A DNA stretch of 64,000 nt from Aquila chrysaetos chrysaetos (lineage: Eukaryota; Chordata; Aves; Accipitriformes; Accipitridae). Location of the stretch: contig NC_044012.1 in NCBI RefSeq assembly GCF_900496995.4, positions 22,792,759-22,856,758 on the forward strand, given 5' to 3'. Below the pieces are notes generated by a model. That model searched no databases. It was not told where the DNA came from and saw only the letters and a list, made by a program, of their open reading frames with translations. Position 1 is the first letter of the stretch, and each line of letters begins with the position of its first letter. Both the position numbers and the translations under genes were made by a program. Below are positions 26,092 to 39,300 of the stretch, piece by piece.

Positions 26092-26246
26092 AACAACATG
26101 AAGGTAGGGATCACAGGCTGCCCTGCATGCCCGGTGGAGTCCTAAGTAGGTCCCTTGCAGACCACAGAATGCTGAGCATCCCGGTGCTCCAGGGCACCTG
26201 GAGAGTCCCCTGGCACTGTAGGGTCCCTCGCAGGGACAGAGAGTGG

Positions 26247-29200
26247 TCACCAAGGAATAGCTTTACCTTCCCAGTTGAGCAGAGTCCCGCTGTGTTTCTC
26301 GGAGAGGATCAGCAGTACAGACAGCAGCCCCCGCACACTCGTGTCCACCGTCAGGTCAGCCTGCAACGGGTGTAAATGAGGAGCAGGACTGAGACACCAC
26401 TGTCCTTCTCAGCCATCCACCAGCACCCACGCAGCTCATGCACATTGGCAGCAAGGCTCCTTCCACCCAGCCTGAGTAGAGAGCCACAGGAGGTGGGATA
26501 AGCCTGTTACGTGGGAGGATGGTTGGGTATCTGCATGCTCACTGATGGCTTGGATGGAGGTGGCTTGGGCTGGGAAGCCAGCTACAGGTTTAACTCAATA
26601 GGACACAAAAGAGATCGCCGCTGCAAGCGGGATGCTATGTGCAGCCTTCTCAGAACTCCAGGGTTGCAGCGACCACCCCCACCCCAAAACAAGGATCCTG
26701 CAGGATGAGTAGAGACCTCATGGACCCGCAGCTCTTCAAGGAACGGGGCACAGGATGGGGTGGTGCTGCTGCTCCTCCCCTCCCTGCTCTGTCAAATTCA
26801 GGTTCCCTGCACATCTCCAGGCTGCCCAAAGCCCTTTCCCCCTGGACAGGCCTCCTGCTCACCCCGGATATGTGCTGATACTATTTCCCAGGCAGCACCC
26901 ACGTTCTGGAGTGGCCCAGCACAGACGCAGGCAACTTGTAGCCCAAAAGGCAGCTCATTCTCGCATGGATCCCTCCTCCTGGGAGCCATCTCAGCCACCT
27001 GAGGCACCCCCTGTGCAAATTTGTAGGCTTGGGTCCCACCCATGGGTTCCCCCCTCAACCTGCTCAGCCAGAACTCACCTCCTGGCTGCCCATATCGGTT
27101 TTCACCCAGCCGGGGTGAAGTGCCACGCAGAGGATCCCGGCTTCCCCGTAGGTCAGAGCCTGACACTTGGTGAGCATGTTGAGGGCAGCCTGGGGGAAGA
27201 AGGAAGCATCAGCCATGGGCAGTAGAAGGCTCCATATATCAGGCTCCCCACCCATCACTGCCTCATGGCAAGGGAGAAAAAGCAATGCCAAGTCTTCAAG
27301 AGATAGTGCGTACCTCCTCTAGGTGGGCAACAGCTGGGCATGGAGATGCCCAGGGAACTTGGACAGTGATCAGCATGGATCAGTCCCTCCATTTCGTGAT
27401 CTCAGGTGCTTCCCTGAGATCAGGCCTGGTAAGGGGCAGCTCTGACTCCCACCAAGCTCATGAGCACAGGCAGGTCCCCAGTCTCCATACCTTGCTACAG
27501 CGGTAGGAGATCACAGGCTTGAAGAAGGACTCGGGAGTTTTCTCAATGGACCCCATGATGGTGGAGATGTTGATGATGGCTGCCTTGCTGCAACTCAGTC
27601 CCTTTTCTGTGCTCTCCCGGGCAGCCTTCTTCAACAGGGGCAGGAATGCCTGGGGAGAAGGAACCTTGTGGAATGCCTGTGCCTCGAGCCTGCCCCACTT
27701 ATGGCAACTGCAACCCAGGCTGCCTATGGCAGGGAGGATGAGGAAGAACAGCAGGAAGCCAAGAGAGCCCAGCTGTTTTGCTGCAGCGGCCCTGCCTGCT
27801 CCCAGTTAGCCCAGCACAACACAGGGAGGCTACAGAGGGCTTGGGCTGGGACCGCAGCCCTAGCACTGCCCCCTCCCTCCCACAGCCCCAAGAAACTCTG
27901 AGATCTCCATCGTGACCACGGACAGCCTGGGATAGCCTCCAGCTGGGCCAAATTCCCCCTCCACGGTGAGCTCCATCCCCAGAGCTTCATCCATACCTGG
28001 GCCATCAGCATTGGCCCCACCGCATTGGTCTTGTATGTCCTTATCATCTCTTCAGCATCTACCGTCTCCAGTGATGCTGTCGGGGTGTAGATGCCAGCAT
28101 TGTTTATTAGCAGGTTCAAGCCCGTGCCATTCAGCTTCCCCTCCACGATCTTCACTGCATCAGTAATAGCGGAGGGATTTGCAACATCTGCAATGGAAGA
28201 GAACAGGGTTTGAGAGCCATGGGGTCCAGCTGGGGGACCAGGGGAGGAGGAGGTTAAGATGCTGAGGAACAGCTATGCAACGCGACCTGTGTGGCCTTCC
28301 TTCCATCTGTGGGCACCAGATGGTGCTGTGCAACCAGCTCAGAGCACCCCAGCACCCACCAGTCCCAGCTGATCCCAAAACTGCCTCCTCTGCCATGCAC
28401 AGGGTGCCCCACTACCAGCAGCTGAAGGATCCTGCCCTGGGGCAGCCCACCGGGCAAAGCCACCCTGGGGACAGCCCCATGCTGTGTCAGGCACCAGCAG
28501 CCACAGCCTCCTGTCTGTTGACAAAGTCCCTGCCTGAGCAAGCTCTGGAGAACCCCAGGGGAGGCTTGAGGGGGGGGGGACACGACAGTCCCCACAGGGG
28601 ATGTGCTGGGACCTGCTGTGGGATGGCTCTGCAAGGTCCTACAGCTCCTGCTCAAGCTCTGGGCCGATCACACAGCTTTTCCACAGGCTGTCTTCCTCCT
28701 GGAGCCCTCCTGGTCTCGCCTGGGACTTGGGATCAGCTGCATGGCAGAGCAAGGATGCAGCCACTTGGCTGGGGGAGCTGAGGACCACACAGGATGGATC
28801 TCAGGGACCTCCTGGTTCTGTGGCCACGGGGCAAGGAGGTGCGGGGAATGGGCTACTGGGGCTGATACAGGTCTGGAGAAGCTGGGCTTTTGGCAGCAGG
28901 ACTTGAAGCAGCTCTGAGGAACTGGATCCCCATGTAGACCCTGAAGGGAGGGAAGGAGAAACGGGGTAAGCGCGGCCAGCAGCCACAGATTTACCAGCTC
29001 AGAGGCAGAGCACACCTACCCAGCTTCACAAGAACCAGGTTTGGGTGTTTGGATGCCAGATCTCTCAGCTCCTACAAAAAGAGATAGGGAAACAATCAGC
29101 ACTAGGCAGAGGCGATGCCAAGCATCATCCTGGGGCACTGGCAATGGTCCACCCTGAGGGAAACATTTGCAGATGTTACTCAGTGCTTGTGAATGGCTGC

Positions 29201-31406
29201 ACTGGAGACCTGCCTCGGTTCTCAGGCTTCTTCTGGGCTCCACAAAGCAATGTGCACGTGCTCAGAGCATGACAAGGCCACGACTGCAAGATACTATGGC
29301 CACTCTCCCAAAGGGTCTATGTGTACAACCCAGCCAGAGCCACAGCAAAGGATGAGAGCAAAATATTAAGGACCAGCTCCCCCAACAAATGATGCAAACT
29401 GGCCGAGGATACAGCCAGAAGTGTCTCCCAGAGGCTGCTGGAAGCGAGGTAGAGGAGGAATGGCTGTGAGTGCCAACATCAGACTTGACGTTTGGGGAAG
29501 TCACATCTGGATCCAAATAGACCAATCCCAGGATCCACTCTGCTCTGGACACTAACGTCTCACCTACTCAAGTGAAATGAACCACTTTCCACATTTTTAT
29601 TGATTATTTTCACCAAACACGGAGGATTCAGAAGCCCTTTCCAAAAAGAAAACTTTCAACTTCAAGGTTCCTAGCAGCTCTTTGCTCTGAGCCTTCTTCA
29701 ATATAGCAGGTTTTAGACAACAGAAACCAAAACACCACATTCAATGTGTCCAAAATGATTGCTTTTAGAACTAAAAGCCTCTTACAAACAAGCCCACAGA
29801 GAATGCTACAGGAGAAATGCAAATTGGTGGCTTCTTGTGAGAGGACCCGTCCTACCAACATGGAGCAGGAGAGCTGCTGGCGCTGGTTGTGGTCCACCTT
29901 CAGTTATCTCTGGGCTTCCCCCTGTTCCCACATTCCCCCTGGGCACAGGAAAGGATGGAAAAAATGCATCTAAATGGTTTGCAATAACTAACAGACATTT
30001 CTCCTCCCGTTTCGCCCAGCTGCTGGCCTCAACAGCCTCGCACCATCCTGGTGCGAGTCCAGCCTCACCCAGCCCAGCATCTGATCTGGGCACAAAGGGG
30101 CAGGAGGAGCAATGTGGCTCCTGGGGTGGCACCAGCCCGGCAGAGGATCACTCTGCCCTCAGTCTCCCGTGGTCATGGACTTCAGCAGCAATACCCTGAA
30201 GACACTGCCCTCACACTACCACAGCTGGACAAGGTTTAGAGAAGCATCCCACAGCTGAGAGCGATGTGTGTGGACCATCTTGGGTGGAAACTGGCTCCAG
30301 TCCAGCCCCTCAAAAAGTCCTCTGATCTCATCATTGCCCGAGCCCAGCAAAGTTGTGGGGGGGAAGAACGGGGCAAAAATAAGAGACCTGAGCTAGCTTT
30401 GACTCAGCCAGCTTGGGCACCAGGAGCAGCAGGAGCTGGGCACCCCTGGGCTGGCGGCAGGGTGGATTCTCACTGCACCAGCATCACTCCTGAGCCAGAA
30501 TAACGCTGGCAGCGAGCACACGGAATGCGTCTCAAGGACTTCCTAACATGTCATCCCTGCACACGCCGCGCTGACCCCTGCGCACAATCAAGCTGCGAGA
30601 AGATGCAGCAAGCAAATCTGCCAGAGCCAGGATCTACCAGAGAGCGACTGTCACCTCGCTGGTATTTCCGTGGGTCACAGTAAGCAGAGGAAAACCAAAA
30701 CTGGACCTAAGGAAAACTGGGAGTACGGCAATGCTCTGCTCCTATGATCTCCCGCTGAAGCAACACGTGCCAGTCTCTCCCATTTTAGTGAAGTGGAAAG
30801 CGGGGGCAGGAGGATCCCACCAGCTAACGAACCCCCAGCTTTTGCAGAGACCGGTAACACGTCGCAGAACTGGCCAGAGCAGCATGGCTGCAATTCATAC
30901 CAGCATCAGCCGGCGGCAACCACCGAGTCTAACCCCGCTCAGACCCAACTCCTTGGGAGCCGACGCCATGCCCGCAGCACATGGGTAAAGGTTTGGCAGG
31001 GGAAGGCTGGCTGGGGCACAGCCAATGCGGCCTCAAATAGCCCGGCAGCACGGTTTTAAGGGCGGCACGGCTTTATTCATCGCCCGAAGCGCCGCGGGAC
31101 CTTCAGAAGACTTTCATGCCGGGCAGGGCATGGTGCGAACACGAGATCTGCGACCGCAATGCTATTTTCACATCGGTGAAGCGAACCGAGCGCATAACTC
31201 GTGGCATCTGCCTGCACCCATGGGTGCTCCCGAGCCCCCCCCCCCCCCCCCGGACTGACCTGGGCCCGCGGCCCCTCGGGGTCCCGGCAGGTCGCAAAGA
31301 TCCAGGCGGGAGGTCGCGATGCCCCAAGCAGCTGCTTGACCAGCTCCAGCCCGATGCCGCGGTTGGAGCCGGTCAGCAGCACCGTACGCGCCCGCACCGC
31401 CGCCAT
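26247..31406 (-). CDS. SDR-A: C-factor/Sniffer-type short-chain dehydrogenase/reductase
   Basis: This is a probable cytosolic NADPH-dependent carbonyl reductase of the classical SDR superfamily. Six minus-strand exons: 31260-31406, 29020-29071, 27997-28187, 27491-27649, 27079-27189 and 26247-26360, all with GT/AG boundaries in phase (0,1,0,0,0), giving 257 residues, the usual size for a single-domain SDR. Visible motifs are the cofactor glycine motif TGSNRGIG (residues 12-19), NNAG (95-98), a serine-containing INIST-IMGS stretch (156-164) and the catalytic YRCSK (YxxxK, 179-183). The start MAAVRARTVLL is chosen because it aligns with the paralogue SDR-B; the in-frame upstream ATG would add a basic leader. 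The family includes Drosophila Sniffer and bacterial C-factor. Substrate is unknown. It is divergent from SDR-B 9 kb away. I do not know an agreed gene symbol. Confidence 0.92.
29072..31259 (-). other. SDR-A intron 1
   Basis: The first intron of SDR-A, about 2.2 kb, becomes AT-richer in its middle (29.55-29.8 kb). I recognise no repeat or exon in it. A 17-base C run at 31235-31251 (G17 in the sense strand) lies eight bases after the exon 1 donor. Confidence 0.6.
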
Positions 31407-31510
31407 CGCCGCCCTCCCCGGTGACCGGCGGAGCGGGGCGGGCCCGGGCCGGTCCCGCCTCCCCGGCCCCGGGCTGGCCGGGAGGGGGTTGCGCCAACCA
31501 CCGGAGAGGG
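31200..31510. promoter_or_regulatory. CpG island over SDR-A exon 1
   Basis: CpG is dense around the first exon and the sequence just upstream of the ATG (31.26-31.5 kb). This marks the likely minus-strand promoter of SDR-A; no TATA box is visible. SDR-B, in contrast, has a TATA-like box and no island. Boundaries are by eye. Confidence 0.6.
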
Positions 31511-31945
31511 CGGGGGGTGTACTTTTATTTTTTTTTTTCTTTCCCATCTAATATTCAGTACAAAGACACCAAGGGCATCCCCATGCCGGGGTCCCCGCCT
31601 GCCCCGCGGGGAGGAGGGTCGGCTCCCGGAGCGATGCTTTGGGAGGGAGGGGGAGGGCTAAAGGGGACCCCCATCTCTTCCCAAGGCTGGGATGCAGGGG
31701 AGAAGGCTTACAGCATTTCTGGGGTGGTGTCTTCAGCACAGCAATGCTATTTTTTCCCCTAGATAGGGGCTGGGATGGGGACAGAAGGGGGGACACAACC
31801 CTAAATCCCAGCATTGACCCAATTTATCTGGGAGGTACCAAATCCTTCACAGCTGTTTTTATTGCCTGCCCAGAAATGCACCTGATTTGGCTCTTTCTGT
31901 GACGATCAGATGCAATAAATTGGGTAAGTAGGCTGTGGTGTGGGG

Positions 31946-32086
31946 GGATGGATGGATGGATGGATGGATGGATGGATGGATGGATGGATGGATGGATGGA
32001 TGGATGGATGGATGGATGGATGGATGGATGGATGGATGGATGGATGGATGGATGGATGGGTGGGTGGATGGATGGGTGGGTGGGTG
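31946..32086. repeat. (GGAT)n microsatellite
   Basis: About 28 uninterrupted GGAT units are followed by GGGT-containing variant units. It lies about 0.55 kb upstream of SDR-A exon 1. It yields spurious WMDG and HPSI repeat open frames. Confidence 0.97.
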
Positions 32087-32089
32087 TTT

Positions 32090-32870
32090 CTTGTTGTTGA
32101 TGGGTGTCAGGTACCTGGTTCAAAGCTGGACCAAAGGTGTGGACAGGAGTAAAGCAAGAAAAAGGTTTGGTGGCATCTAGGGATGGGAAAATGGGGCATG
32201 AGGGGAAAGGGAAAACAGAAAATAGACCATCAGTGTCAGCTGGAGGACTGTGTCTGGAGGGGACCTGCAAGTACCAGCTCTGCTGCCAGCCTGGAGGTGG
32301 GTGTCAATGTTTTATTTTCAGCTGTTACATGGAAAACCAGATGTGCAAATGACATTAAAATCCCATTATGGTGAGCACATAACCAGGAGCTCAACAGTGA
32401 AGTAATGACTGAGCAACTCTGATTTATATAAGCATCATTATTTTTGTTGCTTATTTTCATCCTTGTTTGACAAACACTAGACAAAACACCTCTGATACCA
32501 ATAAATACATCAGAAAATAAATAATGATATCAATCTGGTGATAGCATCGGGTGATTTGTGCTACCTTTATCTTGCTGTGCCGTAGCTCAACTACACAGCT
32601 GAGCCTCTGCTCCCTAGTTTGCCTTGGGATATAAAAATGCTTTGAGAACCTTTTGGTGTTGAACAGTGATACAGGAAATGGAATTTACTAGGAATAAATC
32701 TTTGATTATGCCAATAAATGCTAAGAAGCAGAAACCCTCCTTATAGCATATATTTGAATTAAAGGACCCATTCTCCTTTTCCTGCCATGTTCTGTGTTCA
32801 GGCCATCAGTTAGGTGACTTGTCACCAGAAGTACTGCTCCATCTGTTGCAAAGATTGGTGGATACGTACC
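32090..32870. other. Intergenic DNA upstream of SDR-A
   Basis: AT-richer single-copy sequence between the microsatellite and the LTR. I see no gene or known repeat in it. Confidence 0.4.
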
Positions 32871-33373
32871 TGTCCTGGTTTTGGTTGGGATAGAGTTAAT
32901 TTTCTTCCTAGTAACTGGTACAATGTTGTGTTTTGGATTTAGCTTCTCATGCCCAGCCAGCAAGAAGGCTGGAGGGGCACAAGAAGTTGGGAGGGGACAC
33001 AGCCAGGACAGCTGACCCAAACTGGCCAAAGGGGTATTCCATACCATGTGATGTAATGTCCAGTATATAAACCGGGGGGAGTTGGCCTGGGGGGGGTGGA
33101 TCGCTGCTTGGGAACTAACTGGGCATCGGTCGGCAAGTGGTGAGCAATTGCATTGTGCATTACTTGTTTTGTATATTCTAATTATTATTATTATTGTAGT
33201 AGTATCATTATTATTATTTCATTCCTTTCTGTTCTCTTAAACTGTTCTTATCTCAACCCACGAGTTTTACTTTTTTTCCCCAAGTCTCTCCCCCATCCCA
33301 CTGTGGGGGGGAATGAGTGAGTGGTAACAAATGAGGACAGAGGGGTACAAACAAACAGTCGTGGTGAACCACG
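32871..33373 (+). mobile_element. Solo LTR of an endogenous retrovirus (ERVL-like, TguLTR5-type), fossil
   Basis: The segment begins TGTCCTGGTTTTGG and shows the layout of a bird LTR: a U3 part with a C/G-rich block (GGACACAGCCAGGACAGCTG), a TATAAA box near 33065, an ATT-rich stretch, and a late TCTCAACCCACGAGTTTTAC block. This family is, as I recall, annotated in passerines and other birds as ERVL-related. No internal retroviral genes adjoin it, so it appears to be a solo LTR, and it looks broken and incomplete. Divergence from my memory of the consensus suggests an old insertion within bird evolution, not a recent one. The right end is approximate. Confidence 0.8.
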
Positions 33374-36300
33374 CTGAGGAATGGGGGGTTTGGCCACCTA
33401 TTCCACACAGATCCTGCACACTGCAGGCAAACTACATTAACCAACTCTTCCTAGGTGCTCACTTCAAAAAGCCCTGGAAACGGCAATCCCTTGTGATCTG
33501 CTGTGTAGAAACAATTAATGTGCAGCCACAGCTGAGGTCAGTGGGAGCCTATTCTGAATACAAATGTGAACCGTCTAAAAAGACAAGCTCTAAGCATCTG
33601 TAGTTGGATACTTCCCAATACGGACATTGCTTGACCCACTTTTAGACTTCACTTCCCCATGTCCAAAATAGGGGATTATCGATTTTTTGGAAAACCTTGT
33701 TAGTTAAATATTGTGAGGCTTCCAGAAGGTAATAAAGAGAAATGCAACAACAAAAAAAAGCTTACCAAAGTGCTTTAGGTTCTCTAAAACAGGCCTTGGT
33801 AACTTCCTGCTGCCTGGTAAAGTCTGATCCTGATCTTACTGAATTTTGGAGCACTTGAGTGTATAAATATGAGCATGTTCCACCTGCCCTCAGCCCCCAC
33901 CTAACCTTGGTGGGCACTCTCTAAAACCTGTCCATGCAGCAGCATGGTCCACCTGACCCTCCCAACTAACATCCTGTCCTGCTGCATCCCTCAGAAACAG
34001 GACATGAAGCTGAGATGTTCCCTATGGAGGAACAAGTCCCACTGCAGGCTTAAGAATTTTTCGTGTGTCTTATACTGGTGTGTTTCTTAGGGTGTTAGTC
34101 AAATGTCCAGGTTTTACCAGTTGAGAGGCTGGGCCTTCATCACAGAGCAGCTGCTGGGGGCTTGTAGGTAACACAGTTTTAGGAGGAAGGTTGTATATTT
34201 TGGCTTTAACAAAGAAGAGGGGCTGGAAAGAACTTGTTGGGTTTTTTTTTTCCCCAGCACTGTTTCCACCCATCAGGTGATATAGTGCTCTTTTTAGCCC
34301 TGCCTCCTTCTCTCACTCCAACACATGGATGTCAAACCAAGCCACTCACAAGCTGGTCATTTAGCCTGTGCCTTAGTGTTTCTGAGATGGGGCATATCTC
34401 CACGTCATGTATGACAGCCCATTCTCAGACATTGCTGTTAGCAAATATAATAGTGGGAGTGCAAATCTGTGCTGCTTGGTGGTTCTGAGGTCCCTCTTCA
34501 GGGCATCATGCCGAAGAAGGAAGGATAACCCAGCCCACCGCCCCCAGAGGGTTTCAGAAGTGAGGCCAGTGGGGATCTGTGGTGTCCCCATGTGTCCCAA
34601 CAATGTGGCTCTGTCCCTGAGGTCAACTGCTAGTGCTGCCAGCACTGCTGCACACAGGTAGCTGAGCTATCTTGACTGCTCTCAGGAGAGGAATATCCCC
34701 AGAAAAGTGCTTCTGAACCCAGTCCGAGGCCCCTAGCTGACACTGGGTCCAAATACTGTGGCCCAAGTGAGGTTGTGTGGAAAGTCTGAGCATTTTAAAT
34801 CCTCTTCTGGGAGATTTACTTGGAAAAAAATCCCCTTTGCTGAGGTCTCTGCACAGGTTCAAGGCTCTGCAGTTGCAGTGGACTCTCCTGTTATCCTCGA
34901 TACCACTCGTCTCTGGACCTGATGGCAGCTGTGTCCAGGAGACTTCTCAGGCTGCATGGGGGAACTCCTGCAAGGAACATGGTGGTGTGGCCTCTGCAAG
35001 CCTAGGGCAGAGTTGAAAGGACCCAAACCACCTTTGGTTTTGTTTCTCCTTCCTTGCAATGAGAAGTCAGTTCCTGTGAAACCAGTGTGCAGTGACGTAG
35101 CCAGAGCTTGTTGCACACCTCTTAGCATTAGAGAGATGCTAATAGACAGAGACTTTGCAGGGAAGCCCCTCTCTCTGTGCTTTCTCCATGTACCTTTCCT
35201 GACAGTCCTAAAATGGGACCAGTACAGTCCAGTACTTTACAAGAATTCCATGGTCATTGAGTCAGTGCCTGTCTTTGGGCAACTGAATCAAGCTCACGGG
35301 CTCTGAAACTCAATCCAAATCGATTGTGCTCCATCTACACTCGGACTATGAAAAGTACATTGGTCAACATTTTTTAAACTGTCAGGTCAGAAGGGGAAGC
35401 AAAGGGCTTGTTTGTTTCTCCTTCTCTCATCCCACTGCCTGATCAGCAGTGCGGTGGGGCTTGAGCAGGCTTCCACCACCAGCTCAGCTGTGATGGGGAT
35501 GGCTTTTCTGGGCAGGAGGTGGCTGTGCCCCTCCACCCTGCTCGAGTGTGCTCTCTGCCACAAGTAGAGGGTCCCCCCATCCTGCTCTACCCACTTGTGC
35601 CTGGGTCTGGTGCAGGAATGCGGGGAGTGAAGGTGTTTTCTGTACTTTGTGCCTCCTCAGCATTGTGTTTGACTCCCGTCAGCACTTATCATCCAGCCCC
35701 CACCTTCCATCTAAGCCTCTGTGCCTGCTATTTCCAATGAGCTGGTTTGAGCTCTTCAGAAATGCTTTGCTTAGAGGAAACCCCTGACTCAGAGGCTTTG
35801 GTGGGATTCTCTGGAGCTACTGAACCAGAGAACCCACCATGAGCTTGGAAAAGGAACAAAGTCTTTATTCCCTGCCTGAAGTAGCCACAAGTGGCATATG
35901 GTTCCCCACAAATTGATCTGGATCTTAAGAAACCCAGCAGTTCCTGTAGCTGTCCTCTGCACTGGGCAGGGGCTGCTTGGAAACCTGCCTCAGCTTTGGT
36001 TTCTTCTCATGTTAAGACACAGTTTGCTATGCCAGAGTCCCGAGTGCTTTGCATCTTTCCCTGCTGCCAGACGTTTGGGTTCCTGGGCTCAAATCCAGCT
36101 CTGATATAATGCAGGTGTAACGTGGATCGGTCTGCTGGGAAAACAGCAAAGCTATGAAAAAGGGCCATAAGAAGCCTTACTTGGGACTTCCTCACCTCGC
36201 TTGGGAGCTGCATTTAAGCTCAGGCTCTCACCCTCAGTGTCTGCATGATCCCCTTCACAAGGGGGTGTCACTAGTCCTCTTCAGCAAAAAAGAAAATGAG

Positions 36301-39300
36301 TCACAGAGGGTGAACATGACCCGCCCAGCTTCAAACAGTTACAGGGCTTGGTAGGTCTCACCCCACCCCTTGATTAGCAGTTCATTCATTCACTATCTAT
36401 TGATTCTTCAGCAAGTGACTAATATGCGATGACATGGCCCAAAACAGCCCTGAATACATCATGGAGCAAGTAGGCTTGATAAATAGTAACACGTTTATTC
36501 TTACTTACATGGTAGATCAAATGTACTGAAGATAATTGTGCCATGCACCCACTCCCTTGGCTAGCAAAGAAAAGCATGTCTCTCCATACTTCTGTAAGCA
36601 GCACTGTCATTGCTCTTTGTGCAAACATCTAGGTGAGCATGAGCACACCTGAGCTTTTGGCAACTGATAGCAGAGGAGGTATGACCGCCTCTTAGAAAAC
36701 TGGCTCTGAGTCTTCCTAGTGTGGCGAGATAGAAAGCATCCATACATGAAATACAGCTATCTGAGGGGTTATGGGAGAGGAGTGCTCAGCTTAAGGTGTA
36801 GACCATGCAAGAACGTTTCAGAGCAAAGGAATCCCTTCTTAGGAGCTGGTTTGAGGTCCCTTCCAGAGGCTTGGGGACAGCAGCAGCACTTGTGAAGAAG
36901 CTGGGTTGCGAGCCAGGCAAGGCTGGTTGCTTTTTCGTCTGCCTCTTCACACCAGGTTGGACTCTGACTCCTGGAGAAGCAGCACTTGGTTAAACTGTAA
37001 TGATCACCAGTGCAGCATGGGGCCCCAGAGCAAAGTCAACATTATAAAGTTATGACTCCAAAACAGAGGAAGGCTACAAAAATGTGGTGACACAGCAAAA
37101 ATAGGAGATTTAAAAGGTTAATTTTTTTGTTTCTGATGCTCTCTGGTTCTGAGGCACTGTGGAGGTTTCTAACAGACTGTGGGTGACGGCCTCATCCTCC
37201 GCCTAGAAGAAGAAAACCGTGGGAGTCTGGAGGGGCAGAGCTCGCGTGCAAATGGCATATATCGGCAAGTATAGTTGTGGTCTGTGGTCATTAAAAAGTA
37301 AGAAAATAGAAAAGGCTATTGAAATGACCCATTGGAGCCAGAAAGCCAGTCCTGTGATCTGGGAGGTGTGTTGACGTGGGGACAATTGTCAGGGTCCTCA
37401 GTCTGAGACAGACAGCTGGAAGACCCAAAGCTTTGTACAGTTGATAAGTGGTAGGAATTTGCAAGGCAAAAGAAGTCTCTCAACCCAATGTGGAGAATCA
37501 GAGAAGCAGAAGGAGGTCTGACTGGCCTCAGGAAAGAAAATGGAAAGTAAAAAGAAATGGGTAGAGCTTAAGGAGAGGCTGAGACTTGGCAGGGTCCAGG
37601 AAGGGGGAAGATCTGTGATCAGGTCCCAAATACAAGCTGCAAATGCACGGGAGAAAAGGAGCAGATTGCTGCTATTGTGTTCCTGCAGAGGAATATTTCA
37701 CCTAGAAGCTGGACAGCACAGTACTAAATGGCCATCGAAGCAACAGCAGTTCATGGGATGCTGGTGCAGAAAGTACCATGGGACCACAAAAAGGGCCATT
37801 GCCACAAAAGAAAAGCTACAGGCAGTAGAAGGGAGAAGGGTAAAACCCCAGCCTTGGTTGCCATGAGGTTGTCCAAGTGAATGAAATGTGTGAGTGCTTA
37901 ATGTGCTGATATTGTACCTGTATGCAAAGTCTTATGAGGAACAGCAGAGGAACTAAACAAATATGTTAGCAGGGAACATTTTCCACAGGGTCCAGAAGGG
38001 GAAACATTGACTATGGCCTGCCAACTAAGATGATTTTTCATTTGTCATGCCAGAAAGCGCAGTGTGTTTGTGTGCATTTCTGTCACGTGCTCTGGGCTTT
38101 ATCTCAGGATTTACACCGAGCAAACAAAATGGTACATTTTACTCCAAGGATGTGAAAGCAAATGCATATCTGCTTGCTATGGGAGCAGAGGAAGGCTGGG
38201 GCTGTCGCCAGCCTGCATGTTCCAGGGTACAGGGGGAATCACAAAGTCCCTTAGAGCTGGAGAGAGACGTGTGTGCCAGATCCTGCTGGCAGAGCATGAG
38301 TATCGAAGGGATTTAGTATCTCACGCTGAGATGCTGTGATGGGATGTGCAAAATTCAGTTCTCTCTCTGACAGGTACATGGTGATGGTATTTCAACACCA
38401 CCACAGCAGAAACTGCAAATTTCTGTGTTAAGAGCCTAGCAAAAACAAATCAGAGAAGTTTTCCCCTGTGATTTGTGGCCTGTCTCTACTTGCAGAAAAT
38501 GTCCTTAAAAAACTGCTATTTGGTAAATATGCCTTTTGGAAAAGGAACATGCTTTATATACATTCAATGCATTTTTAACATATCTGGGAAAGAACTGATT
38601 GCTATCAATGAGAATATTTCTCAAAGACATGATGTCCAGATCTAGGTGTGGTCTGTGCTGATTTGACAAAAACCACTCACCTGTCCTGTGCGGGATTCAT
38701 ATGTACTGTGGTTGCTGGAGCCATGGCCTGGGGGAGAGCCTGGTGAAGGCAGGTAGGGATGGAAGGCTCGATCCCTCGTGCAGCTGGACCATGCCACGTG
38801 GAGACGCAGAAGAGACAGTGGATGCTGCCACTGTAATAGGGCTTTGTCCCTTCTTTGAGTGGGGCTGGTGGCAGCATCCTCCCCTCCGTTGCAACTAGAG
38901 GCAGCCAGAGCATGGGTCAGGTCCGTGATTGAGCCCTCGAGTCAGCTGCCCAAATATGAGATGGGGAGGTGAGTGAGGCAGGGCAGGACTGCCTGTTTTG
39001 GTGGCACTGTGGTGACCATGCGACTGGCCTGAGGTGCAGATGGATCCCTGGGACCAAACGTTGGCACGTCCATACTTTAAAGTAGGTTTTTTGGAGGGAG
39101 AAGGTGAATGCAGCGGCGATATGAGGGTGAGGGTGCTGCAGTCTCGGAGCAGGACCAAGTCAGAAGCAAGTGTAGGAATGAGGGGATGGCAGAGCTGGAC
39201 CATCAAATGGGCATTCTTACTGCAGCCCCAAGCTGCATCCCCTCGACGGGGATGGGGAGGGTGCCGTGGGCAGGCTCATCCCAGGTCTGTGGGGAGGACC

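Noticed and set aside
31935-32270. Open frames with WMDG and HPSI repeats
   Set aside because: They are translations of the GGAT microsatellite.
37540-37866. 108-codon basic open frame between the SDR genes
   Set aside because: No motif, no promoter or poly(A) evidence, and no splice context.
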